Assembly (NCBI GenBank): GCA_963785425.1
Contig: CAWAVG010000002.1
Location: forward strand, 310,001-374,000
Length of the DNA: 64,000 nucleotides
Source: RYN-133 sp963785425
GTDB lineage: Bacteria > Actinomycetota > Actinomycetes > Mycobacteriales > Jatrophihabitantaceae
Direction: 5' to 3'
A model generated the notes under the pieces. That model ran no database searches. It had not been told where the DNA came from and saw only the letters and a program-made list of their open reading frames with translations. Shown here piece after piece: positions 6,685-14,683 of the stretch (its first letter is position 1; each line of letters starts with the position of its first letter). Made by a program: the position numbers and the translations under genes.

Positions 6685-9138
6685 GTGAGTTCTTCGCTTC
6701 CGACCTCGGCGCGCGTGGTTGTCATCGGTGGTGGTGTCGGCGGTGCGAGCGTCGCCTTTCATCTGGCCGAACTGGGCGAATCGGACGTCGTGGTGATCGA
6801 GCGTGACGAGCTCACGAGCGGTTCGACATTCCACTCCGCCGGCCTCGTCGGCCAGTTGCGCGCCGATCCCACGCTCACCCGCATGAACATGTACTCGGTC
6901 GAGCTCTACCGCAGGCTGCAGAACAGCGAGTTCCCTGTCGGTTGGGTCGAGAGCGGCGGCATCAAGCTGGCGTCCTCGACCGAGCGGTTCGAAGAGATCA
7001 GGCGCCAGATCAGCTGGGCCCGCACGTACGGTCTGCCCTTGCACGAGATCACGCCGGACGAGGTCGCGCAGCGCTTCCCGCTGGTCGAACTCGACGGCGT
7101 TGTCGGTGCGTGCCTGCTCGAATCGGACGGATACCTCGATCCTTCGCAACTGTGCTACTCGCTGGCGAACCACGCGCGAGCCAAGGGCGTGACGATTCGC
7201 CAGCACACACGCGTCGTCGGAATCGACGTCGTCGACGGGCGCGTGGGGGCCGTGCGCACCGACCACGGTGACGTCGAGTGCGAGGTCGTCGTCGACTGCG
7301 GCGGGATGTTCGCCGCCGAGATCGGGCGGCTTGCCGGCGTGCGAATCCCGCTCGTCCCGCTGTCGCACCAGTACGTCGTGACCGAACCGCTCGGTGCGCG
7401 CAGCGCAGGGACACTGCCGACCCTGCGTGACCCCGACCTGCTCGTCTACTTCCGACAGGAGGTGGACGGGCTGGTGATGGGTGGCTACGAGCGCGACCCG
7501 GCGCCGTGGACCGCCGGCCCGAATGCCTACGACGCGATTCCGGCCGACTTCAACGCGCGTCTGCTCCCGGAGGACTGGCCGCGTTTCGAAGAGATCGCGG
7601 CTAATGCGCAACGGCGCGTTCCGGTGCTCGCCGATACCGGGATCCGCCGGATGATCAACGGACCCGAGGCGTTCACACCGGACAACGAGTTCTGTCTGGG
7701 CGAGACCGAGGTCGGCGGCTTCTTCGTCGCTGCCGGGTTCTGTGCGCACGGCATCGCGGGTGCCGGCGGCATCGGCAAGGTGATGGCGGAGTGGATCGTG
7801 GCAGGCGAGCCGCCACTCGACGTCTCGCACATGGACGTGAACAGGTTCGGGCGGCAGTACCGGTCACCGAACTACACGCTGGCTCGGACGCTCGAGAACT
7901 ACCGCACGTACTACGACATCCCGTTTCCGGGCCGGCAGCGCGAGTCCGCGCGCGGGTTGCGTCGTTCCGCTGCGTACCGCTGGCATCTGGAGCACGGCGC
8001 GGTGTTCGGCGAAAAGGCCGGTTGGGAGCGCGTCGACTACTACGAACCGAACGCAGCCCGGGCCGGCGACGTGTGGCGCCCGGCGGGGTGGGCCGCGCGT
8101 GGCTGGTCGCCGGCGATCGGCGCGGAGCACCTGGGCACCCGCGAGAGCGCCGGACTCTTCGACGAGACGTCCTTCGCGAAGCTCGAAGTCAGCGGCGTCG
8201 ACGCCGCCGAGTTCCTCGAGCGCGTGTGCGACAACCGGGTCGCTCGCGGTATCGGTGACATCACCTACACACAGGCCCTCAACTCCCGTGGCGGCATCGA
8301 ATGCGATTTCACCGTCACCCGCATCGGTGACGACGTGTTCTCGATCGTCACCGGCACGGCCTTCGGCTCGCACGACCGCGAGTGGCTGCATCGGCAGGCG
8401 CGTTTGCTCGACGCGTCGGTGCGGATCGCCGATGTCACCGGTGCGACTTGCTGTTTCGCACTGTGGGGGCCGCGTGCGCGCGACATCCTGTCCCGGCTTA
8501 CTCCGTCCGATCTGGGCAACGAAGCCTTCGCGTTCATGACCTCGCAGGAGATCACGGTAGGCAGCGTCCCGGCGCGTGCCCTGCGCGTCACGTTCGTCGG
8601 TGAACTCGGCTGGGAGCTGTACGCGTCGAGCGAGTACGGCATGACGTTGTGGGAGAGCTTGGTCGCTGCGGGGGCGCCGGACGGGCTGACGGTCGCGGGA
8701 TACCGGGCGATCGACAGCATGCGTCTCGAGAAGGGCTACCGAGTCTGGGGCAGTGACCTCACCTCCGAGACCACGCCGTACGAGGCGGGGCTCGGCTTCT
8801 GCGTGAAGCTCGACAAGCCCGGGGGCTTCGTCGGCCGCGACGCGCTCGCTGCTGCCAAGGCTGCCGGACCGACCCGCCGCCTGCGGGCGATCGTGCTCGA
8901 CGAGCCTGCTCAGGTCGTGATCGGCAGCGAACCCGTACGGCACGGCGACGAGATCGTCGGGCGCGTCACGTCCGGCGGGTTCGGTTACACGCTGGGGGCC
9001 TCGATCGCCTTGGCCTACCTGCCTGTCGAGATCGGTCCGGACAGCGGCGTCGAGATCGATCTGTTCGGAACGTGGGTGACCGGAACGGTGCGCCGCGAAC
9101 CGCTGTTCGATCCCTCGGGCGAACGGGTGCACCCATGA
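6685..9138 (+). CDS. FAD-dependent dehydrogenase with GcvT domain (dimethylglycine/sarcosine dehydrogenase family)
   Basis: An 817-residue two-part enzyme. The N-terminal half is a DAO-type FAD oxidoreductase with the dinucleotide motif GGGVGG (about residue 16) and STFHSAGLVGQLR, where the His corresponds to the covalently flavinylated His of mammalian dimethylglycine and sarcosine dehydrogenases. The C-terminal half (about residues 420-817) is an aminomethyltransferase (GcvT) domain plus its barrel tail, which in the family passes the released one-carbon unit to tetrahydrofolate. GTG 6685 is chosen because it precedes SSSLPTSARVVVIGGG at the normal distance. The stop overlaps the next ATG (ATGA). 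Likely role: oxidation of an N-methylated amine or amino acid, possibly sarcosine, dimethylglycine or glycine made by the cluster. Substrate inferred only. Confidence 0.9.
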   Translation: MSSSLPTSARVVVIGGGVGGASVAFHLAELGESDVVVIERDELTSGSTFHSAGLVGQLRADPTLTRMNMYSVELYRRLQNSEFPVGWVESGGIKLASSTERFEEIRRQISWARTYGLPLHEITPDEVAQRFPLVELDGVVGACLLESDGYLDPSQLCYSLANHARAKGVTIRQHTRVVGIDVVDGRVGAVRTDHGDVECEVVVDCGGMFAAEIGRLAGVRIPLVPLSHQYVVTEPLGARSAGTLPTLRDPDLLVYFRQEVDGLVMGGYERDPAPWTAGPNAYDAIPADFNARLLPEDWPRFEEIAANAQRRVPVLADTGIRRMINGPEAFTPDNEFCLGETEVGGFFVAAGFCAHGIAGAGGIGKVMAEWIVAGEPPLDVSHMDVNRFGRQYRSPNYTLARTLENYRTYYDIPFPGRQRESARGLRRSAAYRWHLEHGAVFGEKAGWERVDYYEPNAARAGDVWRPAGWAARGWSPAIGAEHLGTRESAGLFDETSFAKLEVSGVDAAEFLERVCDNRVARGIGDITYTQALNSRGGIECDFTVTRIGDDVFSIVTGTAFGSHDREWLHRQARLLDASVRIADVTGATCCFALWGPRARDILSRLTPSDLGNEAFAFMTSQEITVGSVPARALRVTFVGELGWELYASSEYGMTLWESLVAAGAPDGLTVAGYRAIDSMRLEKGYRVWGSDLTSETTPYEAGLGFCVKLDKPGGFVGRDALAAAKAAGPTRRLRAIVLDEPAQVVIGSEPVRHGDEIVGRVTSGGFGYTLGASIALAYLPVEIGPDSGVEIDLFGTWVTGTVRREPLFDPSGERVHP

Positions 9139-9887
9139 GGCCTGCCGGCCGTACCATTGCCGCCGTGACCAGACCGCCGCTCGTCGGGCTCACCACCTAC
9201 CGGGAGCAGGCGTCGTGGGGCGTGTGGACGGAGCCCGCCGACCTGCTGCCGGCCACCTACGCAGCCGGGGTTCGTGCCGCCGGTGGTGTCGCGGTGATGC
9301 TGCCGACCGACGTCCCGGACAGCGCCGAAAGTGTTCTCGACGCCGTGCACGGCGTGTTGATCGCGGGCGGGCCTGACGTCGATCCGGCCCGTTACGGCGC
9401 TGCGCGCGATGTAGCCACCGGGCCGCCGCGATCGGATCGTGACGTGTGGGAGCTGGCGCTCGTGCATGCGGCGCTTGCCCGCGACGTTCCGGTGCTCGCC
9501 GTGTGTCGCGGAATGCAGGTGCTCAACGTCGCGCTCGGCGGGGAGTTGCGCCAGCACCTGCCCGACGAGCTCGGCACCGACTTGCACTGCCCTACGGTCG
9601 GAGTGCACGGCAGGCACCGCGTCGCGCTGGCAGCCGGGTCGACGTTGCACGCCACGCTCGGTGACGACACCGAGGTGGCCACCTATCACCATCAGGGTGT
9701 GGGTCGACTGGGCGACGGGTTGGTCGCCACCGGATGGGCCGAGGACGGCGTCGTCGAGGGCGTGGAGCTCGAGAACCGGCGCTGGGTCGTCGGCGTGCAG
9801 TGGCATCCGGAGGCGTTCGCCGGTGAGCCGATCTTCGCGGCTTTCGTGGCGGCATGTCTCGCCTACCGCAGCACGGCGGTGGACTGA
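9135..9887 (+). CDS. class I glutamine amidotransferase-like gamma-glutamyl hydrolase (PuuD family)
   Basis: A 250-residue protein with the class I GATase triad: nucleophile Cys in VLAVCRGMQVLN and His/Glu in GVQWHPEAF. The early motif GVLIAGGPDVDPARYG is typical of the PuuD (gamma-glutamyl-gamma-aminobutyrate hydrolase) branch. These enzymes cleave gamma-glutamyl amides and release glutamate plus an amine product. ATG 9135 overlaps the preceding stop (ATGA) and is preferred; a GTG at 9165 (MTRPPLVGL) is an alternative giving a more usual N-terminus. It lies in the same run as a GlnA-like ligase and an aldehyde dehydrogenase, the three core steps of gamma-glutamylated amine degradation. Confidence 0.88.
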   Translation: MRPAGRTIAAVTRPPLVGLTTYREQASWGVWTEPADLLPATYAAGVRAAGGVAVMLPTDVPDSAESVLDAVHGVLIAGGPDVDPARYGAARDVATGPPRSDRDVWELALVHAALARDVPVLAVCRGMQVLNVALGGELRQHLPDELGTDLHCPTVGVHGRHRVALAAGSTLHATLGDDTEVATYHHQGVGRLGDGLVATGWAEDGVVEGVELENRRWVVGVQWHPEAFAGEPIFAAFVAACLAYRSTAVD

Positions 9888-10627
9888 TGTCGGTCGGCCG
9901 AGCAGCATCGAACGTGGAAGCTCTGTGGGCGCGCACGGTCTTCTCGCCCGTGCCGATCCGCAACGCCTTCGAGGTCACCGTCGAGCGGCTGGCGCAGGGC
10001 ATCCGCCTCGGCGTGCTCGGTGACGGCGAACGTCTGCCGCCTGAGCGCGAACTGGCCGAGACGTTCGGCGTGAGCCGGGTGACCCTCCGCGAGGCGATCA
10101 AAGCGCTGCGCGAGGCGAGGCTCGTCGAGTCGCGCCGCGGACGGGGTGGGGGCACGTTCGTCGTGGCACCACCGAATCGCAAACAGTCCCGCGAGAAGTT
10201 CGGGGCGGCCCTGGCCGAGGGCATGGAGGACGCATTGGCGCTGCGGCGCGTCGTCGAGCCGGGAGCGGCAGCCCTGGCGGCCGGACGAACACTGACGGCG
10301 GCCGATCGGTCGAGCCTGCGGCGTTATCTCGACGCAGCAACTGAGTGCGGTCCGCGCACGCGGCGCCTCGCGGACTCCCGGTTACACATGGCGGTCGCGG
10401 CGTTGTCGGGCAGTGCGTCGGTGGCGGCTGTCGTCGCTGACGTGCAGTTGCGGGTGGACGAGTTCCTGCGCGCGATTCCCGTGCTGCCTGCCAACATCGC
10501 GCATTCCGATCGGCAGCACGCGCGAGTAGTGGAGGCCATTCTCGGCGGGCAGACCGACGCGGCCCGCGCCGAGATGGAGGAACATGTCGACGGCACGGCA
10601 GCTCTGTTGCGGGGCTTCTTGAGTTGA
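9887..10627 (+). CDS. FadR-subfamily (GntR) transcriptional regulator
   Basis: A 246-residue regulator. The N-terminal winged helix contains LPPERELAETFGVSRVTLREAI (about residues 45-66) and the wing RGRGGGTFV. The C-terminal part is an all-helical FCD ligand domain with spaced His residues (LHMAVAALSG, HARVVEAI) that in the family bind metal and an organic acid. ATG 9887 overlaps the hydrolase stop by one base. Being co-transcribed with the pathway, it is the natural regulator of the two 17-bp palindromes at 6614 and 10648. Related regulators control ethanolamine and polyamine glutamylation genes in Streptomyces. Repression relieved by a pathway intermediate is the likely mode, inferred only. 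Confidence 0.9.
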   Translation: MSVGRAASNVEALWARTVFSPVPIRNAFEVTVERLAQGIRLGVLGDGERLPPERELAETFGVSRVTLREAIKALREARLVESRRGRGGGTFVVAPPNRKQSREKFGAALAEGMEDALALRRVVEPGAAALAAGRTLTAADRSSLRRYLDAATECGPRTRRLADSRLHMAVAALSGSASVAAVVADVQLRVDEFLRAIPVLPANIAHSDRQHARVVEAILGGQTDAARAEMEEHVDGTAALLRGFLS

Positions 10628-10645
10628 TGACGGCAGTCGCGCTGA

Positions 10646-10666
10646 AAGGTATGTTCGGCATACCTT
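10646..10666. promoter_or_regulatory. palindromic operator upstream of the GlnA-like gene
   Basis: A perfect 8-bp inverted repeat, AAGGTATG (10646-10653) and CATACCTT (10659-10666), separated by TTCGG. It lies 21 bases before the GlnA-like start in a 60-base gap. Its inner 17 bases, GGTATGTTCGGCATACC, have the same length and GGT...ACC ends as the site at 6614-6630, with 11 identical positions. This is too regular for chance in a short promoter gap and fits a dimeric FadR-type repressor. Confidence 0.65.
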
Positions 10667-10687
10667 CGCGCACGAGAGGGGAACATC

Positions 10688-12046
10688 ATGCCTGCAGACG
10701 CGATGACAGTCGCCGAGCTGCGCGAGGCGGTGGCGGACGGGTCCATCGACACGGTCGTGCTGGCGATCACCGACCTGCAAGGACGGCTGCAGGGTAAACG
10801 TCTCGACGCCGAGTACTTCCTCGCCGACGTGCTCGAACACGGCACCGACGGCTGCAACTACCTGTTCGCGGTCGACGTCGAGATGAACACCGTCGGTGGC
10901 TACCGCATCTCGTCGTGGGACCGTGGGTACGGCGACTTCGCGATGGCGCCCGACCTGGCCACACTGCGCCGGCTGCCGTGGCAGCCCGGGACGGTGCTGC
11001 TGCTTGCCGACGCGACCTGGCTCGACCATGCGCCGGTCAGCGAGTCGCCGCGGCAGGTGCTGAAGAAGCAGCTCGACCGGCTCGCCGAGCGTGGCTGGAC
11101 CGCCTACGTCGGCACCGAGCTCGAGTTCATCCTGTTCTCGGACTCCTACGAGCAGGCCTGGGACAACCGGTATCACGGCCTGACTCCGGCCAACCAGTAC
11201 AACATCGACTACTCGGTGCTCGGGACGAGCCGCGTCGAGCCGCTCCTGCGCGCCATCCGGCTCGGCATGCGCGGCGCCGGAATGCAGGTCGAGTCGGCGA
11301 AGGGCGAGTGCAACCTCGGCCAGCAGGAGATCGCGTTCAAGTACGCCGACGCCCTCACGACGTGCGACAACCACGTCATCTACAAGACGGGCGCGAAGGA
11401 GATCGCCGCGCAACAGGGATCGGCGTTGACCTTCATGGCGAAGTTCAACCAGCGCGAGGGCAACTCGTGTCACGTGCACCTGTCGTTGCGCGGCGAGGAC
11501 GGTACGCCGGTGTTCGCCGGCGATCGGCCGGGCGGCGTCTCGCCGCTGTTCGAGCGCTTCCTGGCCGGGCAGCTGGCAGCACTGCGTGAGCTGAGCTACT
11601 TCTTCGCCCCGAACATCAACTCGTACAAGCGGTTCCAGCCGGGATCGTTCGCACCGACCGCTGTCGCGTGGGGCTTCGACAACCGCACCTGCTCGCTGCG
11701 CGTCGTCGGGCAGGGCCACGGGCTGCGTTTCGAGAACCGGCTCCCCGGCGGCGATGTCAACCCATACCTCGCCGTCGCCGCGATGATCGCAGCCGGGCTG
11801 TACGGCGTCGAAAACGACCTCGAGCTCGAGCCTGCCTTCGAGGGCAACGCCTACGAGAGCGATGCGCCGCACGTCCCGACCACCTTGCGCGAGGCGGCCG
11901 ATCTGCTCGAGTCGAGCGCGATCGCCCGGGAGGCGCTCGGCGAAGAGGTCGTGGCGCACTACACGAACACCGCCCGCGTCGAACTCGCCGCGTTCGACGC
12001 CGCAGTCACCGACTGGGAACTGATCCGCGGCTTCGAGCGGATGTGA
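10688..12046 (+). CDS. GlnA-like gamma-glutamyl amine ligase (glutamine synthetase family)
   Basis: A 452-residue member of the type I glutamine synthetase fold. The N-terminal beta-grasp is followed by a catalytic barrel with GTELEFILF (metal Glu), KFNQREGNSCHVHLSL (the GxGxHVH-like nucleotide/metal segment) and NRTCSLRVVG (substrate Arg). The adenylylation loop of housekeeping GlnA is not recognisable. Together with an aldehyde dehydrogenase, a PuuD-type hydrolase and an SDR it resembles GlnA3/GlnA4 enzymes, which ligate glutamate to polyamines or ethanolamine, not to ammonia. M. tuberculosis carries a comparable set (Rv2857c-Rv2860c, glnA4), from memory. ATG 10688 follows a GAGGGGAAC ribosome site. 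The first substrate is likely ethanolamine or a similar amine; that is inference. Confidence 0.88.
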   Translation: MPADAMTVAELREAVADGSIDTVVLAITDLQGRLQGKRLDAEYFLADVLEHGTDGCNYLFAVDVEMNTVGGYRISSWDRGYGDFAMAPDLATLRRLPWQPGTVLLLADATWLDHAPVSESPRQVLKKQLDRLAERGWTAYVGTELEFILFSDSYEQAWDNRYHGLTPANQYNIDYSVLGTSRVEPLLRAIRLGMRGAGMQVESAKGECNLGQQEIAFKYADALTTCDNHVIYKTGAKEIAAQQGSALTFMAKFNQREGNSCHVHLSLRGEDGTPVFAGDRPGGVSPLFERFLAGQLAALRELSYFFAPNINSYKRFQPGSFAPTAVAWGFDNRTCSLRVVGQGHGLRFENRLPGGDVNPYLAVAAMIAAGLYGVENDLELEPAFEGNAYESDAPHVPTTLREAADLLESSAIAREALGEEVVAHYTNTARVELAAFDAAVTDWELIRGFERM

Positions 12047-12051
12047 GGACG

Positions 12052-13413
12052 ATGCTGCACGAGGTCATCAATCCTGCGACCGAAGAGGTCGTCACGTCGG
12101 TCGAGCTGTTCGACCAGGAGCAGACCGACGCGGCGATCACCCGCTCGCGCAAGGCCTTCGAGACCTGGCGGGCGGTCGCGCCGAACGATCGCGCGCGGCT
12201 GCTGCGCGCCTTTGCCGACGCCGTTGACGCGGACCGCGAGCATCTGGCCGGACTGGAGGTCGTCAACTCCGGCCACACGATCGGCAACGCAAGGTGGGAG
12301 GCCGGGAACGCACGCGACGTGATCGCGTACTACGCCGCAGCGCCCGAACGGCTGATCGGTCAGCAGATCCCGGTCGCCGACGGCATCGACGTCACGTTCC
12401 ACGAGCCGCTCGGCGTGGTCGGCGTGATCGTGCCGTGGAACTTCCCGATGCCCATCGCGTCGTGGGGCTTCGCGCCGGCGTTGGCGGCGGGCAACACCGT
12501 CGTCCTGAAGCCGGCCGAGCTCACCCCGCTCACCGCGCTACGTCTCGCCGAACTCGCACTCGACGCGGGGCTGCCGCCGGACGTGTTCCAGGTGCTGCCC
12601 GGCAAGGGCAGCGTCGTCGGTCAGCGCTTCGTCGACCACGCCGACGTCGCGAAGATCGTCTTCACCGGCTCGACCGAGGTCGGGCGACGGGTGATGGCGG
12701 GGTGCGCCGCACGCATCAAGCCCGTCACCCTCGAACTCGGTGGCAAGAGCGCCAACGTCGTGTTCGCCGACTCCGATCTCGAACAGGCGGCAGCGACCGC
12801 CCCGTACGCGGTCTTCGACAACGCCGGGCAGGACTGTTGCGCGCGCTCGCGCATCCTGGTCGAGCGCAGCGCGTACGACCGGTTCCTCGAGTTGCTCGAA
12901 CCCGCGGTGCGCGGTGTCGTCGTCACCGACCCGTCCGACGAGAAGGCCGAGATGGGCCCGCTCATCAGCGCCGAACAGCACGCGCGGGTGAGTGCCTACG
13001 TCCCTGACGACGCTCCGGTTGCGTTCCGTGGCAGCGCGCCGGAGGGCAAGGGATTCTGGTTCCCGCCGACGGTGCTCACGCCGTCGGATCCGTCGGATCG
13101 CGTGCTGCACGACGAGATCTTCGGCCCGGTCGTGACGGTCGTGCCGTTCGACGACGAGGCCGACGCCGTACGCATCGCCAACGACAGCGACTTCGGGCTG
13201 TCCGGATCCATCTGGACGCGTGATGTGGGGCGGGCGCTACGGGTGAGCCGCGGAATCGAGAGCGGCAACCTCAGCGTGAACTCGCACTCGTCGGTGCGGT
13301 ACTGGACGCCGTTCGGCGGCTTCAAGTCCTCCGGGCTCGGCCGCGAACTCGGCCCCGACGCCCCGCTGGCGTTCACCGAGACCAAGAACGTGTTCATCTC
13401 GACGAAGGAGTAG
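12052..13413 (+). CDS. aldehyde dehydrogenase of the gamma-glutamyl pathway
   Basis: A 453-residue NAD(P)-dependent aldehyde dehydrogenase. Key motifs: PWNFPMPIASWGFAPALAAGN, FTGSTEVGRRV (cofactor), VTLELGGKSAN (general-base Glu) and DNAGQDCCARSR with the catalytic Cys. It ends LAFTETKNVFIS. It starts at ATG 12052, five bases after the GlnA-like stop, and is followed two bases later by the SDR gene, so all are in one operon. In a gamma-glutamyl pathway it would oxidise a gamma-glutamyl aminoaldehyde to the acid that the PuuD-type hydrolase then cleaves. The family is broad, so the assignment rests on context. Confidence 0.9.
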   Translation: MLHEVINPATEEVVTSVELFDQEQTDAAITRSRKAFETWRAVAPNDRARLLRAFADAVDADREHLAGLEVVNSGHTIGNARWEAGNARDVIAYYAAAPERLIGQQIPVADGIDVTFHEPLGVVGVIVPWNFPMPIASWGFAPALAAGNTVVLKPAELTPLTALRLAELALDAGLPPDVFQVLPGKGSVVGQRFVDHADVAKIVFTGSTEVGRRVMAGCAARIKPVTLELGGKSANVVFADSDLEQAAATAPYAVFDNAGQDCCARSRILVERSAYDRFLELLEPAVRGVVVTDPSDEKAEMGPLISAEQHARVSAYVPDDAPVAFRGSAPEGKGFWFPPTVLTPSDPSDRVLHDEIFGPVVTVVPFDDEADAVRIANDSDFGLSGSIWTRDVGRALRVSRGIESGNLSVNSHSSVRYWTPFGGFKSSGLGRELGPDAPLAFTETKNVFISTKE

Positions 13414-13415
13414 AC

Positions 13416-14184
13416 GTGGCCGGACGGCTCGAGGGCAAGGTCGCAGTGATCACCGGGTGCCGGGGGCGGAATCGGACTCGCCACGGCGCGGCGCTTCGCA
13501 GCGGAAGGCGCGACCGTGGTGTGCGCCGACGTCGACGCCGCTGCGGGACGGAGCGCGGCCGAGGAGGTCGGCGGCGACTTCGTCGAGGTCGACGTCACCG
13601 ACGAGGCGCAGGTGCGGGCGATGTTCGCCGGCGCGGTCGAACGCCACGGGGGACTGCACATCGCGTTCAACAATGCGGGCATCTCGCCGCCTGACGACGA
13701 CTCGATCCTCACCACCGGGATCGAGGCGTGGGACCGCGTGCAGCGGGTCAACCTGACGTCGGTCTACTACTGCTGCAAGTACGCGATCGAACACATGCGC
13801 GCGCACGGCGGCGGTTCGATCATCAACACCGCGTCCTTCGTCGCCGTGCTGGGTTCGGCCACGTCGCAGATCTCCTACACCGCGAGCAAGGGCGGCGTGC
13901 TCGCCATGTCGCGCGAGCTGGGCGTGCAGTTCGCGCGCGAGGGAATCCGCGTCAACGCCCTGTGTCCGGGGCCGATCAACACCCCGCTGCTGCAGGAGTT
14001 GTTCGCCAAGGATCCCGAGCGTGCGAAGCGGCGGATGGTGCACATCCCGATGGGACGCTTCGGGGAGGCCGACGAGATCGCCGGCGCGGTCGCGTTCCTG
14101 GCCAGTGACGACGCCTCGTTCATCACCGCCTCGACATTCCTCGTCGACGGCGGCATCAGCGGCGCCTACGTGACGCCGGAGTGA
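13416..14184 (+). pseudogene. short-chain dehydrogenase/reductase, frameshifted at the NAD-binding glycine motif
   Basis: The gene starts GTG 13416 (MAGRLEGKVAVITG) but leaves frame in the GGG at 13455-13457. In the other frame the protein continues AGGGIGLATARRFAAEGATV through SYTASKGG (catalytic Tyr-xxx-Lys) to the stop at 14184. Removing one G gives a normal 255-residue SDR with the full TGAGGGIG cofactor motif. As printed, the longest product would start at GTG 13516 and lack the NAD-binding loop, so it would be inactive. The rest shows no decay and codon use matches its neighbours, so a consensus error in a G run is the likeliest cause. In the cluster it would oxidise an alcohol (for example gamma-glutamylethanolamide) to the aldehyde used by the dehydrogenase upstream. 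Confidence 0.85.
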
Positions 14185-14624
14185 GCCGCCGAACGAGCAG
14201 TGGTGCTGCGAACGGTGCACCGAACGGGGCACCCGGCGTGAGCGAGCTGCGGCTTGTCGTGACCGTCGACGACTACGACGCGGCGGTCGCCTTCTACCGC
14301 GACTCCCTCGGCCTCGGCGAGGCCGCCGAGTACATCTCCGACGGCGAGGGCCGCGTCATCATCCTCGAGGCGGGCCGGGCGACGCTGGAGCTCACCGATC
14401 GCCGGCACGCCGAGCACATAGACGCGCTCGAGGTCGGCTCGCGGGTGGCGGGGCAGTTCCGCGTCGCCTTCCAGGTCGCCGACTCCGCGGCCGCCACCCG
14501 CACCCTCGCCGAGAACGGCGCAACGGTGCTCGCCGAGCCCGTCCGAACGCCGTGGAACTCGCTCAACTCGCGGCTCGACGCTCCCGGCGGGATGCAGCTG
14601 ACGCTGTTCGAGGACCTGTCCTGA
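14181..14624 (+). CDS. VOC (glyoxalase/bleomycin-resistance fold) protein
   Basis: A 147-residue protein starting GTG 14181, overlapping the SDR stop (GTGA); a GTG at 14238 (MSELRLVVTVDD) is a likely alternative that trims a low-complexity leader. The core shows two beta-alpha-beta-beta-beta repeats: VTVDDYDAAVAFYRDSLGLGE with IILEAGRATLEL, and FQVADSAAATRTLAENGA with LDAPGGMQLTLFE. This is a single-chain VOC fold. Classic metal ligands are not all evident, so it could be a binding protein or a lyase/dioxygenase-like enzyme. It ends the catabolic operon. Function in the pathway is unknown. Confidence 0.75.
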   Translation: MSRRTSSGAANGAPNGAPGVSELRLVVTVDDYDAAVAFYRDSLGLGEAAEYISDGEGRVIILEAGRATLELTDRRHAEHIDALEVGSRVAGQFRVAFQVADSAAATRTLAENGATVLAEPVRTPWNSLNSRLDAPGGMQLTLFEDLS

Positions 14625-14649
14625 GGGTGGTATTCGAGGACCTGTCCTG
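14607..14649. repeat. 17-bp direct repeat at the end of the VOC gene
   Basis: TTCGAGGACCTGTCCTG occurs at 14607-14623, where it encodes the last residues of the VOC gene and part of its stop, and again at 14633-14649 just after the stop. The 26-base period suggests a recent short tandem duplication of the gene end. No function is evident. Confidence 0.8.
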
Positions 14650-14683
14650 GGGTCGGGCACCCTTGGTCGTTTGCCGTGTGCCA

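Noticed and set aside
10688..12046. Housekeeping glutamine synthetase
   Set aside because: The adenylylation motif is not recognisable and the gene sits with PuuD-type, aldehyde dehydrogenase and SDR genes, so an amine ligase is more likely.
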